A stretch of DNA of 64,000 bases, from the NCBI GenBank assembly GCA_950022655.1, contig OX465580.1, forward strand, positions 97,730,797 to 97,794,796. Reading direction: 5' to 3'. How positions within the stretch are numbered: position 1 is the first letter of the stretch; each line of letters begins with the position of its first letter. Below are positions 12,054-24,564 of the stretch, piece by piece. A model generated the notes under the pieces. The model had not been told where the DNA came from. It saw only the letters and a program-made list of their open reading frames with translations, and made no database searches. The stretch is from Alentia gelatinosa. Taxonomy: Eukaryota; Annelida; Polychaeta; Phyllodocida; Polynoidae. The translations under genes were made by a program, and so were the position numbers.

Positions 12054-14984
12054 CGTGGCTCGCACTAGGGGGCGCGCAGGGAGCGCTAGTAGAGAGGGAG
12101 TGCGCTAGGTGGAGCAATGACCGCCCCTGACCCTACGGCCATGGGCTACCAATTGTTCTCCGATGGTTTGTTCACTTGTAGCTATGACGGATATCCAATT
12201 GTTCCACGCTGGAGTGTTCCCATGTATATCTTTCTAGAAAACTTGATCAATAAAATCAGAGCGAAACTCAATATATCTAACTGTTTAGATTTGACATGAT
12301 TGCCTTTGCACAATCGCACCATTTTTAGAACTACTGAAGCACACTGTGCTCCGATGTATAGATCAAGGTGAAGCAATTGTTGGACCCGCCATCCTAGTAT
12401 TTGATTAAACTGACCTTGCTGTCCTGAATTCTTAAACCAGCTTGATAATGCCTTAATCATCAACAGCTACTGATACAGCACCTTGATACAAATACTTTTC
12501 ATATGATTCTGGGATCTTACACTCCAAAAAATACACGATTCTTTATAAGAGAAAATAGAAAGACAGGTGGGAAACATCGCTTTGCTAGTTCGCTATGATA
12601 TTTATTAATGGATCTTTAGTGAACACTGGTTGATCATTAATTGAATTGACAAAGTCACGATTATACATTGTTCGCAATGCAATGCACCTCGAAAATTGTA
12701 TTTCTTTATGATTAGTCATTATAGCTACTGTAGGCATATCTTTTTAAGCGTTCCATAGATGCTATATTTTCATTAAAACACACAATCTTTGGATTATATT
12801 ACCAAAACTGCATATGTCAAACAATATAAAAAATTAAATATTGTGTCTTCTTTGGGGCAATGGTAGAAAATGAAAAACCTACGTGCACATGTATTCTTAA
12901 TAATTATCATCCGTATGTATTAGAGCCAGTGTCAGTGGGAGAGTGTGACCACCACATTAGACTAAATAATGTACTTATAACAAGGCGTTAAATCTATAAG
13001 ACGTGGACATCATTTCGAGATCTAGTGGAAGATTTGCCAAGTATGGCAGAACTGTTTGATATCAACACAAAACAATCACTGATCAGCACGAATTGGATTA
13101 TGGCTTGGTACAAGCTATACGCGTGATAATGTTCCGACTCCAAATAAGACTGGTTTGTAGATAAAGCCAAGCGGTCCATATGTTTCTTTATCGATAAGTA
13201 GAAGTCACATTGGATTATTCAGCCAAATTCTCTATAGATTCGCGGTGAATGAAAAATTGCACGCGGCTTGCTGAACAAAGGTATTGCGTGGTTACGATTA
13301 AGTAGTGGATCCGGTCAGATTATCGGATCGGTACGAATCGTGGAGAAACGGTTGATGTTTTTACGCCTCAATGAACCTGGGCAGCTTCATTGACTCTGTC
13401 AGGCACACTCTGAAATCATTTATCATTTAGGATTTATTTTTTAAAGCAATGCACAGCTTCCTGCGGAACTAATGGAAAAAACATTTGTTAAGATCTTATT
13501 GTTTATACCGCTCAATAACATACATAACAACAAATCTCTTAATACATATGTAATTCTTGAGAAATATACCGCTGTTATTCTCACTGAGGGACAATCTGAA
13601 GTATTTCTTCATTATTTAAAGTTGTCTTACATGCTGATGGACTGCCCATGGAATACATTATACTATATGTGACGTTAATAGCTAAAAGGTAAATATATAC
13701 ATGCAGTAAAAGTTAACCTCAGCCTACATCGATGAAATATTTCAGTACTCATAACCCCGTGTTTCAAATCACATCAAAGAATCTTGCATACCACCGCCTA
13801 GCTCTTTTCTGGACTTGAATGTCTCTATACAAACGGTCTAACTAACACGAAACCTTCTACCGCCCTCGCCAATGCAATTTCGCAACTAATTATTAATAGA
13901 AGAGAGTGTGTGCCTGTCAACTCGGACGGTGGCTGAGGTAGAAAATAGGTTTTCTCTGTGCTATAGCAACTCAGGCGGCTATATTTGAGCTAGGTGCCAG
14001 AGCGTGTTGTCACCAGGGTGGCGACAGGGGGCGATAGTGGCACAAAAACAAAGTGTTGATCTTTTCATTAGCGGGTGAAACCGATCCCACAATGCCAAGC
14101 GAGCCAATATTTGCATAGAGTAATTAAAAGATACAATCGGTTAAATCCGTACGTCGACCCGGTGTGTGGGGGCAAGCCTTGGGTGTTTGCCCACTACTAT
14201 AATCTATTAAATATTCCCCCGGGTTGGGTCATAAGATCATAGGCGCCGACAGGGGCGGTCTCGGTGGGCCGACTCGAGGCCCAACGCAGTGTTTGCATGG
14301 CCACCAATGTTTTTTGTACGATCCACTTTAAAAGTTCAGAAGTTCCACGAAACATGAAAGGGTCTTGTTGCTCTAGGCATCACGTCTGGACATCTGACCG
14401 TGTTTCTAGGTCTACGACAATATTTCTTTTCGATGTGATTTTGGACGTGAGTTATTCCCGTAATCCGTGTAATCCAAATTCCAGGGTAACGCATTCTTTC
14501 TCAAACGTACATGTGAGTAGTCACTGCAGCTTTTATTTTATAAAATAAAAGGTGATAACATGATTCGATCTTAAGACTGTGTTGCTATTAATAGGTCACC
14601 AATTGATAAAAAAAAATAATGGTCAGAAATACTTATCAGAATGAGTCGAGACTTTTTTTCCTACCCCACCCCCCACCGTAGTACTATTTAAAAAGGCTAT
14701 ATCATTTTCTCATTCTGTAGAGGAAGTGACAGAAAGAAATCTGCGATTATTAGTGTGACCATAACCTTATATATTGTGTAAAATGGATTTTTTTATAGCC
14801 GCACATCATTCACCGCGGCCATATTCTAAGGTATAGTCCAGCCCCCGCTATATTTAATCTCTAAAATACATGTACCTGCAAAAATGTTGTAAGCTCTGGT
14901 AAGATAAGGGTATTGGAGGGAAAGTTTCTCAAATTCTCTGTGATGTGGCATATAGTGAAAGTAGATATCCAACTAAAACGGTGC
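12054..14984. other. Intergenic, no gene seen
   Basis: After a GC-rich edge up to about 12140, which may still belong to the retroelement, the sequence is AT-rich. CCAATTGTTC occurs twice (12148 and 12195). No RNA gene or coding exon can be supported. Confidence 0.6.
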
Positions 14985-15247
14985 GCATGATCGGAATAAA
15001 CGTTGTTTTCAATGAAAATCATGGTAGTCGCCGACCGATTTTTGGCATTCAAGTTCATTCAGTCACCGATTATTTCAACATAGATACTTTTTTTTTATAG
15101 TACGAGAAGTCGGTCGGTGGTGCCACATATTGTGTAATGCTGAAGAGAAAAATCGTTGACCCTTTTTCCATTAGAGTATTATTTCACCAAAAGTGTCACG
15201 TATTTGGTCGGTGGTACTAAATGCCCTAATCGGTAGGTGGAAACAAC
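14985..15247. mobile_element. Inverted-repeat element type E, partial
   Basis: Contains TCGGTCGGTGGT and TTGGTCGGTGGTACTAAATG words and ends TAATCGGTAGGTGGAAAC, the right terminus of type E. The left edge is only estimated. Confidence 0.5.
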
Positions 15248-17438
15248 ATATTCCCATAAGAAGATTAGTAAGATCCATGTCTACTATATGTCTTACGAGT
15301 CTTTTTTAACAAAAAGGGATCGCTCTGTCGGTCGTCATTATTTCGCTGTTGTGTTGGTTAAACTTTGTATACTGCATATTATCTCTGACAATGCTTTATC
15401 TCACCCCTGTTATTTCTCCCCCATAGGCTGAACATTGGGAACTCGTACCCAATGCCCGTGGAGTATTGTCAAAAGAATACTCAATGGGAGATGTTATCAC
15501 AAATGTTTTTCACTTAGTCAGACATAGGGGGAGATACATTTTGAACCCAACTCGATCCAAAGCCAATCATTTTAGAGTGCCATATAATCTCACCCGCCTT
15601 TGCCTCGTGAGATTAATCCATAACTAAAACTCCTGGCATATTTTTAGTTCCATTGCAGTCCTTTCTTATTCTCACCGACTTGTGCATTTTACTTGGGTCG
15701 ACATATCCCATGAGCACATACATCCACGGATACATAATTAACATAGATGCGTATTGTGTCTTCTGGTTCAGATATTACACAGTATTTAAAACGAACAATA
15801 CAGATATAATCCATATATATAGGTTATATCTCACCACGATCTTCACATTCCATACTTAAACTAAGATTCGGAAAAAAGAAGAGAGTTGACAGAATCCTAT
15901 GTATAATCTTTGGGTACCCGACCACCTCCCAATGCCGAATATACCCCTCAAAGCCCCCTACTCCTACCCCAAAACCCAGAGCACACATGCAATACCCGAG
16001 TGTTGGGGTGTAGCTTTGGGCAGTGGAAACCAGCGCTCTGCTTCATTTCCCCCCACTTAGGTAATAAAACAATATGGTCCGCGTGAGCGGAGGAGGACCC
16101 TCCCAGTCTCGTCCTGCCGTAGCTCCGGTGAGGGGAGGTGGCACCCCCTCATCGGCGCACACCTGTATAACGGCGGCATACATCAAAGACCGGCTTGTGC
16201 CCGCACCCAGCCGCGGACTCGGCCAATATTTGGCACAAATGTCACTCTATTTGCACTATTCAGAGCCGGCGGTACCTTTGATCCGTTGAGATTTTACTAC
16301 TTAACCGACCAAAACTCCAAGCCTAAACAAACTCGCTCCATCTTTTTTCCTTCTTTATCTTCTTTCGCCTAGTGTTAAAAAAGGTAAATAATTGTGCTAT
16401 ATGTTCCGTCGGGTAGCTTGTTTCGGCGGCGGCACTGGTGTCTCCTAGTCATGTCCAGTAGGGCGAGGGTGTGCGTGAGAGGGGTGAGGAACAGGGGGTT
16501 GTAGATACCTGTACATGACCCCGTTTATGGGACCCTGGTGGGTTACGCTTTTAAACACCACCTTCCTCCCCAGCCCACCTGGAGCAGGTCGAGTGTATAC
16601 CACTCCCACCTCCCACCTCCAGTACACAGGCACAGAACCCCAGCCCACCCCAATCCCCTCGTACACGCTCTCTCAGTCCCCTGTGACTGGTGTCAGCACC
16701 CTTCTGTGAAAACGCCAGGCTAAAGAACGCATCGCAAATCAACGGAAATAGCCACACATGCCTGACTAGTGTGATAAAACGTGAAAAGGAAAACCTCAGT
16801 CACACACATATAAGAAACCACTCTCTGATAGTTTAAAAAATTCATTTCTGTTAAAGTTTGATCACATATGACATTGTATTCGTCTATATTTAATAAGAAT
16901 CATTGACCAAAGATAGACTAAAAGCCGCTTTTCATTCCTCCTAATTAAACACACATTCGTAGAGCGATTCTAATATGTTAGTTCTTAAAATTTCCACTAG
17001 GTGGCCACTGCGGTCTACTTCCGGTCGTGGAGAATCGGATGGACGAATGTTCAGCGTAAATCCCATTAACCTTTGGTGTTAAGACATGGTTAAGCAGTCG
17101 GTCGTTTATATACTGTCCCAGGATTAATTTTTTGGTTGGTATTGCAAGAAGAGCTTCTGCTTCTTTCTTGTGCAATGTAATCGTATGCTACTTCCGGTGA
17201 GGGATTCTGCTATGGAAATGCAACCCATACCATAGCCTGATGCGTTTTTGCTGGAGAACTGTTTTTCATTCGTTTTGTCTCGCAATGCTGGATTCCAAAT
17301 GAGAAATACAGGATATAATGAAGTATTTGTTATAGTAGAGTAATACGCAATAGCTTATAAGCTATTGGTGAGCTCAAGACGAGTGGTGCAGATCGTCTTG
17401 GTGGAGAAAAGTTTATTGGTACCTGGTAGAGCACTCAC
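15248..17438. other. Intergenic, no gene seen
   Basis: AT-rich with moderately GC-rich patches at 16070-16270 and 16420-16730. Frames in those patches are compositional. A perfect 20-bp palindrome (CAATAGCTTATAAGCTATTG) follows shortly downstream at 17348-17367. Confidence 0.6.
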
Positions 17439-17441
17439 TAA

Positions 17442-17585
17442 GGCCCCGCGTCCACCTACTACGATAGAAATTTAGACCTTCAAACATGGCACCGATACAT
17501 AAAGCAAATATCGGAGACATATCGGCAAGGTGCAAAATTGTAGACATATGTCTAGACATGCCAGTCTACCACGCATCGTAAGTTT
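17442..17585. mobile_element. Inverted-repeat element type A, left end
   Basis: After TAA (17439-17441) comes GGCCCCGCGTCCACCTACTA, then sequence matching the reverse complement of 21176 down to about 21030. The far end is missing. Confidence 0.75.
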
Positions 17586-17798
17586 TTTTTTCGATGCCTA
17601 AGCGCAGAAACGTGCATGGTTAACGACCCAGACTTTCCGACGCGATTTTGTTGTTGATAAATGAAGAATTTATGACAAGTATACTCACTACTTTGCAGAA
17701 CGATCTTCCATATTACTTGTCCTTGGTTACCGGGTAACATATATTGGTGCAAGACAATCCACAGGGCAAGACCAATGACTAATCCATACTACATTTAA

Positions 17799-18190
17799 GG
17801 CTCACCCCCACCAAAGCCGAAAGTCTACCATAGATCTCCCGATAGGCTACAATTGGAAATTGCCAAATTGTAGCCTATCGGGAGGTACCCGAAGATTAAA
17901 ATAGTGGTCATGAGTATAAATTGTTGATCGTCAGAACGCCTCTGGAGGACCAAATACATACACCGTGGTCACGATTGGCTCCTGATTTAATCGGTGTATC
18001 AATTTATATCTCAGGCATAGTTTTGATAATGAAATACACTATAATTTGGGAAATATTGAATGAATCTTCATAATATTTTAGAGGTACTTTCAACATAATT
18101 ATTATGATATCATTTTTCAAACACTAAAATAATCAAATCGAAAAATATAACTGTGGTAGAATTTAAATTCTGTTAAAAGGGTATTAATGT
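17799..18190. repeat. Duplicated hairpin-bearing block, copy 1
   Basis: Preceded by TAA (17796-17798) and starting GGCTCACCCCCACCAAAGCC. It carries a perfect 19-bp stem (17836-17854 with 17866-17884, CTCCCGATAGGCTACAATT) with an 11-nt loop. It continues through GAAATACACTATAAT and ATAACTGTGGTAGAAT. From about 17830 on it matches the block at 19675-19960. Probably a non-autonomous transposon; the right terminus is unclear. Confidence 0.6.
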
Positions 18191-18229
18191 CATACATTTA
18201 GACTTAATTAAATGATATTATATTTAAAG

Positions 18230-18230
<1 letters not shown>

Positions 18231-18309
<79 letters not shown>
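18231..18309. repeat. TA microsatellite
   Basis: About 78 bp of nearly perfect (TA)n, at the distal edge of the duplicated block. Confidence 0.95.
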
Positions 18310-18312
<3 letters not shown>

Positions 18313-18429
18313 CACTCTACCTAATTCCAGAATATCCTAATTTTCCGCCAAGTATTTCACCCGCGACAGGTATTTTCCCAATAAATCACCTACAATAGCC
18401 TATGATAGGCTACGAAAAACCCAAGACGT

Positions 18430-18607
18430 TGGATTTTAACAGGAGCTCTACGATTGGCGTTTCTATCAGCCTATCGGTATGTGAGGTATCGTAGAGTCGA
18501 TTGCAGGAACGCCTTCCAACGCTTACATTTTTTCTTACCCAATAATAGAATCGGCTGCGTTTCGGGAAGTCAATCGTAAGGACTATCGGGTGTGGGGAGG
18601 GGGGCGG
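18430..18607. mobile_element. Inverted-repeat element type B, partial
   Basis: Shares GGAGCTCTACGATTGGCG, CCTATCGGTATG, AATAATAGAATCGG and GGGAAGTCAATCGTAAG with 57465-57612. Followed at once by a type A left end at 18611. Confidence 0.55.
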
Positions 18608-18610
18608 TAA

Positions 18611-18690
18611 GGGCCGCCGTCCACTGAGATCAAAAACATCTATGATAGGCCTTAAGATACACCTCCTGATCAAAATCGTGTCGGTAAGTA
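18611..18690. mobile_element. Inverted-repeat element type A, left-end fragment
   Basis: TAA (18608-18610) then GGGCCGCCGTCCACTGAGAT, resembling the left end at 23972 (TCGTCCACTGAG), continuing with CACCTCCTGATCAAAATCG as in other type A copies. Confidence 0.55.
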
Positions 18691-18793
18691 AAGCCTTACC
18701 CCACCAAAGCTGATGGTCTACGATAGACCTCCAGGGCCCTGTTGCTCCATGTTTACAACAAAGGTATGGATAGTAGAATAGCAATCCGAGGGC

Positions 18794-19105
18794 CTAAACG
18801 TCGCTCCTGAAATTTTGCGGATCGCGTCGTAATCGCATAGGCGCATCGCCGCGTAAAATACGGCCTTTAGCGATAGTCTTTGCGCAGAGCTTCACGGCAC
18901 GGCGGATCGTATCGCTATAAGATAAATACAGCCACATCTGATGTTCTAAATAACGATCCATGGTGGCACCACCAACAATCGGCCCGTGTTCTTCTACCGA
19001 TAGGAAATAGCGATCCATACCACCAGGTATCTGAAAAGTTTTAACTGTGATGCCATCTGTATTTAATTGAAGAAGCAATGAACCTTCACCCGTCTCATTC
19101 AACAT
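18794..19105 (-). other. Unidentified 103-codon open frame between MITEs
   Basis: Reads MLNETGEGSLLLQLNTDGIT, then an IPGGMDRYFLSVEEHGP segment and a tyrosine/leucine-rich stretch. It has a mixed, coding-like amino-acid composition and higher GC than its flanks, but I recognise no family. It is bounded on one side by the element starting at 19118. It could be a captured gene fragment, a decayed exon or chance. Confidence 0.2.
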
Positions 19106-19117
19106 GTGCCTCTGAAT

Positions 19118-19690
19118 TGTTGTATCTCTATCGCATCGTGAAAATTAACGATACCGTGGGAATACTGGGATATGATCCGATATTACAGGACCAACGCTTT
19201 TTCAGTCGGATTGATAAAGCCTGCCCCCACCTACCACGATTCTGGTCCCGATTGGCCTGACGACGGCCTTCCCGACACCATTCCGATTGTAGCGTGAGGT
19301 CTGGCAAAATCGTGGTAGGTGGAACAGGTTTCTGGGATTCCGTCTAAGACAACTCACGATAGGCTGCGATGAAAACGCCAATCGTAGAGGTCCCGATAAA
19401 TTTCGTAGCCTGTCGTAGGGTTTTGTAGCCTATCGGGAAGATATCATGGTCAGCGTTTAGGTTATTGGTCCTCCCAAGGCGTTGCCATGCTCTACGATTT
19501 CAAACTGTTGGACCTATCGGGGACATCCCGATAGGTCACGATTTCCCCATTTCAAATCGTAGCGATCGGGAAGCATGTCGTGGCCTATCGTGGTAGGTAG
19601 GGGTCCCCTCTTAAAGTAATCGTAAAAATAGAATTGCGATCCGATTATAGCTAGCGATACCACAAAAAGTGTAGCAACGGGGCCCTGATA
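19118..19690. mobile_element. Inverted-repeat element type H, split by a later insertion
   Basis: The outer parts (19118-19217 and 19612-19690) match the uninterrupted copy at 56118-56295: TTGTTGTATC, GATCCGATATTAC, CAGTCGGAT, then AAAGTAATCGTAAAAATA and GATCCGATTATAGCTAGCGAT. The break falls at a TAA present once in the intact copy and on both sides of the insert here. Confidence 0.75.
19218..19611. mobile_element. Inverted-repeat insert with TAA duplication inside type H
   Basis: Left end AGCCTGCCCCCACCTACCAC, right end the reverse-complement-like GTGGTAGGTAGGGGTCCCCTCT. TAA lies at 19215-19217 and 19612-19614. An internal terminus (ATCGTGGTAGGTGGAACAGG, ending near 19327) suggests that two related elements are fused or nested. 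It holds a perfect 11-bp hairpin (19511-19521 with 19527-19537). No coding capacity. Confidence 0.7.
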
Positions 19691-19960
19691 GACTACGATT
19701 GAAAGTGGCCAAATCGTAGCCTATCTGGTCCCCAAAAATTCTAATTGTGGACATGGGTTTAAATCAGGGATCGTTGGAACAGCTTTGGAAGACCAATGGT
19801 CATGATTGGCTCACGATTCACTCCATGATTCAATGTAGATCTCAGGCATCATTTTTGTATTGAAATACACTATAATGTGGGAAATATTGAAATATGATAT
19901 TATTCTCAGACACTAAAACAATCAAATAAAAATATAACTGTGGTAGAATCTTTAATTTAT
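19675..19960. repeat. Duplicated hairpin-bearing block, copy 2
   Basis: Diverged direct copy of 17830-18175: imperfect hairpin (GATAGACTACGATT with AATCGTAGCCTATC), then GGTCATGATTGGCTC, GAAATACACTATAATGTGGG and ATAACTGTGGTAGAAT. Confidence 0.6.
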
Positions 19961-20246
19961 GTGTCGGTGTACATTGCGACTTTAGGTTGGAAAAAGAGAG
20001 GCATACATGGTCTCGATGCAGAATAGGGTGAAATAAATCAGTGAACTTGCAGGGTTTAGGATGCATACCGATGTGCCTTCCAACACGCTGTACGATGCAC
20101 ACTTGCATTGACATGGATGGGAGTTACAGTGCATCAGGAGGTCTGAAATCTTGCGTCAGCGTTGGTTGTTTCCGGACCTAAAAGGAATGTATGGTCCCGA
20201 CGCAGGCTATGATGCACCCAGCATTCCAACATGAATATCAATGGGA

Positions 20247-20405
20247 AGCCAGTCTTTGCTGTCTGGTGGTTTGGGTGAGCCCGTGCACAGAAGTGCCATG
20301 GGGTTATCCGAATTTCGTAACTTGGCTTGCATATAAGGCTGAGTCCGCAGCAGGTGGACAGGTTACTCTGTGCGTTCCCTCTATAGAGAGTGAATCCTTG
20401 CATAG
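20247..20405 (+). mobile_element. SINE-like repeat, body only
   Basis: Matches 55110-55262 over about 155 bp (TGAGCC.GTGCAC..AAGTGCCATGG, TATATAAGGC.GAGTC.GCAGCAGG, GGTTACTCTGTG). The tRNA-like head of the other copy is absent, which fits a truncated SINE. Confidence 0.55.
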
Positions 20406-20895
20406 ACAATCTCAAATTTGGGGACAATGGGTCTTTACCCCATTTCAATAATGACTGATATGGAGGTGAGGGCGAGCACTGGATATTTCCAAAGGACATA
20501 TAGTATGAAGCCTGGATCATACTAAAACAGGCTTGAATAACCAAAATTGGCAGAATAGGTTTTGGCGATACTCATGATAATGGAAGATCCTAATTTTGAT
20601 GGTATACTGCATGGATCCATGATTAATCACCTAAATGAAGTTCTGGGGGATGCATGAGAATTTAACTTCAATCAGATTAAGTGATGGTCATTACAAATCG
20701 TGGGTATGATGGCTGACGGTTGCTTATAAATATGAGAAGCATGGACCAATAATCATTGCCTCGAACTCATCCCGGTGACCATCGGATAGGTCCACTCAGG
20801 TAGATGCAAAGTGTCGATAGAAGACAAGCGGTGTAATCAAGCACTTGGAGTATCGCCTGCCCATACACTCTTTCTGCAGCTTCAAATGGCATTTA

Positions 20896-21176
20896 GGCCC
20901 GGCGTCCACCTACTACGATATGGCACCGATATGGTCTACGATGCACCTCCCGATAGAAAATCAAAATCGCGTCGGAAGGTCACCTAATATCGGGGCAGTT
21001 GACCACATTTCTACGATTAGGCACCGAAAAAGGCCTATTAAGATGCATGGTGGATTGGCATGTCTAGACTTTGTCTACGATTTTGCACCTTCCCGATATG
21101 TCGCCGATATTTGCTTTTTGTATCGGTGACATATCGGTAGGTCTAAATCTCTATCGTAGTAGGTGGCCGCCAGGCC
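20896..21176. mobile_element. Inverted-repeat element type A, complete (281 bp)
   Basis: Left end GGCCCGGCGTCCACCTACTA, right end TAGTAGGTGGCCGCCAGGCC, terminal repeats of about 28 bp. TTA precedes and TAA follows, so the putative duplication has one mismatch. The interior is rich in CGATA/TATCGG. No coding capacity. This is the reference copy for type A. Confidence 0.8.
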
Positions 21177-21179
21177 TAA

Positions 21180-23340
21180 GTGTCCTATTGAATTAAGAAA
21201 GGCCATATGGAAAGGCCTTAACGTGGACCTCTCGTAGTGATGGCGACCTGTCTGCTTTCGCACCAGCACAGCCCATGGTAGTTTAAAACAAAGCAGCTAC
21301 CCTGTCTCACCACCAGGTCTTGTTTGTCCAACATGTTCGCCAGCCGGAAATCAAGATTATACTGGCATACCTGGGACAGGTTTTTAGACGCGATAATCGT
21401 TAATAGCGACTGTTTTGTAATGATCATACATTTGGCGATAATTATCGAACCATTGGGGCCAATGGTCGTTGTATTTATCTTGAAAACTCAAGATATCTAT
21501 AATAATCGCCTTTAACGATTACCATGTCTAAAAGACCGGTCCCTGGACAGGACCAGCCCATGGGCCCGAGTCACCAAGGTGGCCCAGTTATTCACCTACA
21601 CGATCCTGCATGCTTCAAGCATCTTCACCCCTAAAGTGAAGGACTGGAGGACCACCATCAGTCATATGAAATCGTGTTAAATAATGACCTCCTCCCTGCG
21701 GCCACCATGTCGAGGAAAACGATGCAAGCGCCGAGACCATGGACCGAGACGTCGATTCGGTCATTGCCTTTTCACGCTACAGAGAAATGTCTCCAACGCC
21801 TGACAAACCCGCTTTCATCCCAATGTCAGGACTCATATAGAACTGCATCGAGAATCGTATAAATAGACATTCGCCTCGATGACGATTGTGGCCCAGCCAA
21901 ACTCGTGGAGTATTGTCTACTTTACAATTCAAGTGCGGTTCTGGATTTATCTTACCCCTTTCTATGACATTAAATATCGTCACAACTTCAGAATATTCAG
22001 AATATACTTAGCAAATTCACTACGCCACGGCCGTGGCGTAGTATTGTCACTTTACCAGGGTGATCGTTGAGTATATTTTTCTAATGTTATTCCTATGGCT
22101 AAACTTGTACCAGGGGTGAGATAAAGCCCCTCAATCAAGGGCCTCTTCTTTTCGTCATATCTGTATCTGAATTCACCATGGCAGGCAGGACCAAAGTCCT
22201 TTACCGCCTTGGACGATGCGATGGTCGCAATGCAATCATAAGTAATAAAGGCTGGACGAGGGTTATAGAAACGGCGGTGCCCGTTGCATCGCACACAATC
22301 GCACCAGGCTGCTCCACATTTTGCAGGTATGAAATGGCGACGGGAGGCCGAAATCGTTGCTCCATATTCTTTGCGGTCGCATCATAACTATACCGCCAAA
22401 TACATATTCAATTAAAAATCCAGTGAACCTTTCAAAAAGAGTTGTTGTTTAATTATTATTTATTTGTTGTTTTGTAAAATAGTAAATTAGACCATGCACT
22501 AAAATTGCATTAAAGCGGTATATATATGGTAACGGACAGATTCAAAGAAACAGAAAACTATGGTACTGCCTCAGATCCTTAATATCACATTGTAATGTAT
22601 TTCATTCACTTATTACTCTAGTATGCACTTCTATGTGGAGGTATAAATATGATAGATGATAGTCGTATGTTCTGCTGGTTCCATGTTGTATATATGAATT
22701 ATGAGGGCATAAAACCAACAAATGATAACACTGTATCAAGGACACGGAGATATATTATATTGTAAATAATATAAAATCACCAAAATACTGGTGCAAAGTG
22801 GTGACATTTCCCCATTCTATGTATTCTTTATATATCATTAGAAATTGTTTTATCATACATGCTCGCCATTTGGTAAGCACTTAGCAACATCTCGATATGT
22901 TGCTACATGTTTACATATATCAGGTTCGGACTCTCCTGGAGTGTTCAGTGGGAGGTGGCTTAGCTACCATGTAAATTCTGGATTTATCACCCGGGTGAAA
23001 AATGCCATGTTTCTCCGACAACAACAATAGGTCCGTGACATAAGACATGTGTGTGTTTCACGCGTAAATAACAACAGTGTGCATGTACATTATACACAGC
23101 GGCTCAAGACATGTTTTACAGTCATGCGAGCAAGGTTGTACAAAGCCGAGGTAGTGTCATTCCTAGACTTGCTCAAGTCTTTGAATATGAACATTCATTA
23201 GATGGTTTAACATAATCAGGATACAGCATGTTGCAGTATGACTGGTCCAGGAATCAAGGTGGAGTCGGGTAGGTGAAGGGGTTTAGGGACTGAACCGAGT
23301 CTATATCATTCCCTTTGACATATTTTGCGAGGTAACGTAC
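21180..23340. other. Intergenic, no gene seen
   Basis: AT-rich with some GC-richer stretches (21540-21790, 22170-22390). A perfect 24-bp palindrome lies at 22019-22042. No exon or RNA gene can be supported. Confidence 0.6.
22019..22042. repeat. Perfect 24-bp palindrome
   Basis: Centre CACGGCCGTG, arms ACTACGCCACGG and its exact complement, no spacer. Surrounded by AT-rich sequence. Confidence 0.9.
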
Positions 23341-23344
23341 ACCT

Positions 23345-23670
23345 GTTTCCACCTGCCGACTTTTAGCCTTCGATAAATTTGCTGGTTACCACCGACTTTT
23401 TTAAAGACAATTTTTTGTCAGAAATCGCCAAGTGTAAACAGAGACCAGAAAAACAGCTGCTACTTTTTGTGTTGTTTACTATTTCTCAACAAAATCGTCA
23501 CTGATTGGTATAAAAGTTGTCGGTGACAAAAGTGGAAGCAGGCTACCTACAAACAAAATCGCCGATATTCCGTACAGATTTTTAGAATTTTTACCATCCT
23601 CCCTTTCTCTGAATATTAGGACGAACGCTTCCTGAAAATAGCCGATCATTTTGTCGGTTGGTGGAGATAG
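23345..23670. mobile_element. Inverted-repeat element type E
   Basis: Begins GTTTCCACCTGCCGACTTTT and ends near TTTTGTCGGTTGGTGGAGAT, an imperfect inverted match. Interior words ACCACCGAC, AATCGCC and GTCGGTG recur. The right edge is estimated. Confidence 0.55.
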
Positions 23671-23971
23671 GCCGTATAAAGCGTTCAGGACATCGACATG
23701 TACCACCGATCCGATGATTGAAATGAATCTGTGTATTTATTGTTGACCTACACCGACCATATTTAGATCAAATGGTAACTCCGGAGACAGGCCATATGCT
23801 TAGTGGTAGGCCTTAATAGACAACAAGGGAAACTTTGATAACTTCTCCTCTAATTGAGATATCAGGAAACGGTGTATGCGTCTATAAAATCTCATTCATT
23901 TCCCCTACAAATCGGAATATAGGCCCTAATACTTGTATATCGAAGATATTCATCATACATGGCAACCCTAA

Positions 23972-24392
23972 GGCCTGTCGTCCACTGAGCTCCCGATACG
24001 TTCCAAAACGCCCTACGATGGACCTCCTTATAAAAAATCAAAATCGCAAAAGAGGAATCAAAATTGGAAAAGAGCTTTTAGTGCATGAAAATGATACATA
24101 TTTGTTCTGTGTGTCCTCATAAACATTATTGATGCGATATTTCCTGAATTATATATAGTGTATCGTATATCTAAATAGAAAGATTACACCTCAAGATCTG
24201 CACTTGTGCCCTAGCAATACCGTGGGGCATATTGGAACCATGATCACCTTTTTTACAACCAACCAACCGCTTATGATGCGTGGGGAAGTGGGTTGTCTAC
24301 GGTTTTGCACGATATGTCTCCGGTATTTAGTTTTTGTATCGGAGCCATATCGGTAGGTATTAATTTCTATCGTAGTAGGTGGACGCGGGGCC
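23972..24392. mobile_element. Inverted-repeat element type A with internal insertion (421 bp)
   Basis: TAA at both edges (23969-23971 and 24393-24395). The left end GGCCTGTCGTCCACTGAGCT and right end TAGTAGGTGGACGCGGGGCC match type A. Sequence at about 24065-24292 is not type A and is probably a secondary insertion. Confidence 0.7.
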
Positions 24393-24564
24393 TAATTCAA
24401 CGGCCCCCAGAGAATCGGGAACAGAAGGGGGCTGTCCATTTACTACGATATTTGCATCGGGAGCATACCGTAGTGCATCCTAGGAACATCGGAAAGACAG
24501 TTTGCATCGTGGCAGTGGATCACATTTTGCGATGCACACCACGATATATGCTCCTGGGGGGCGT

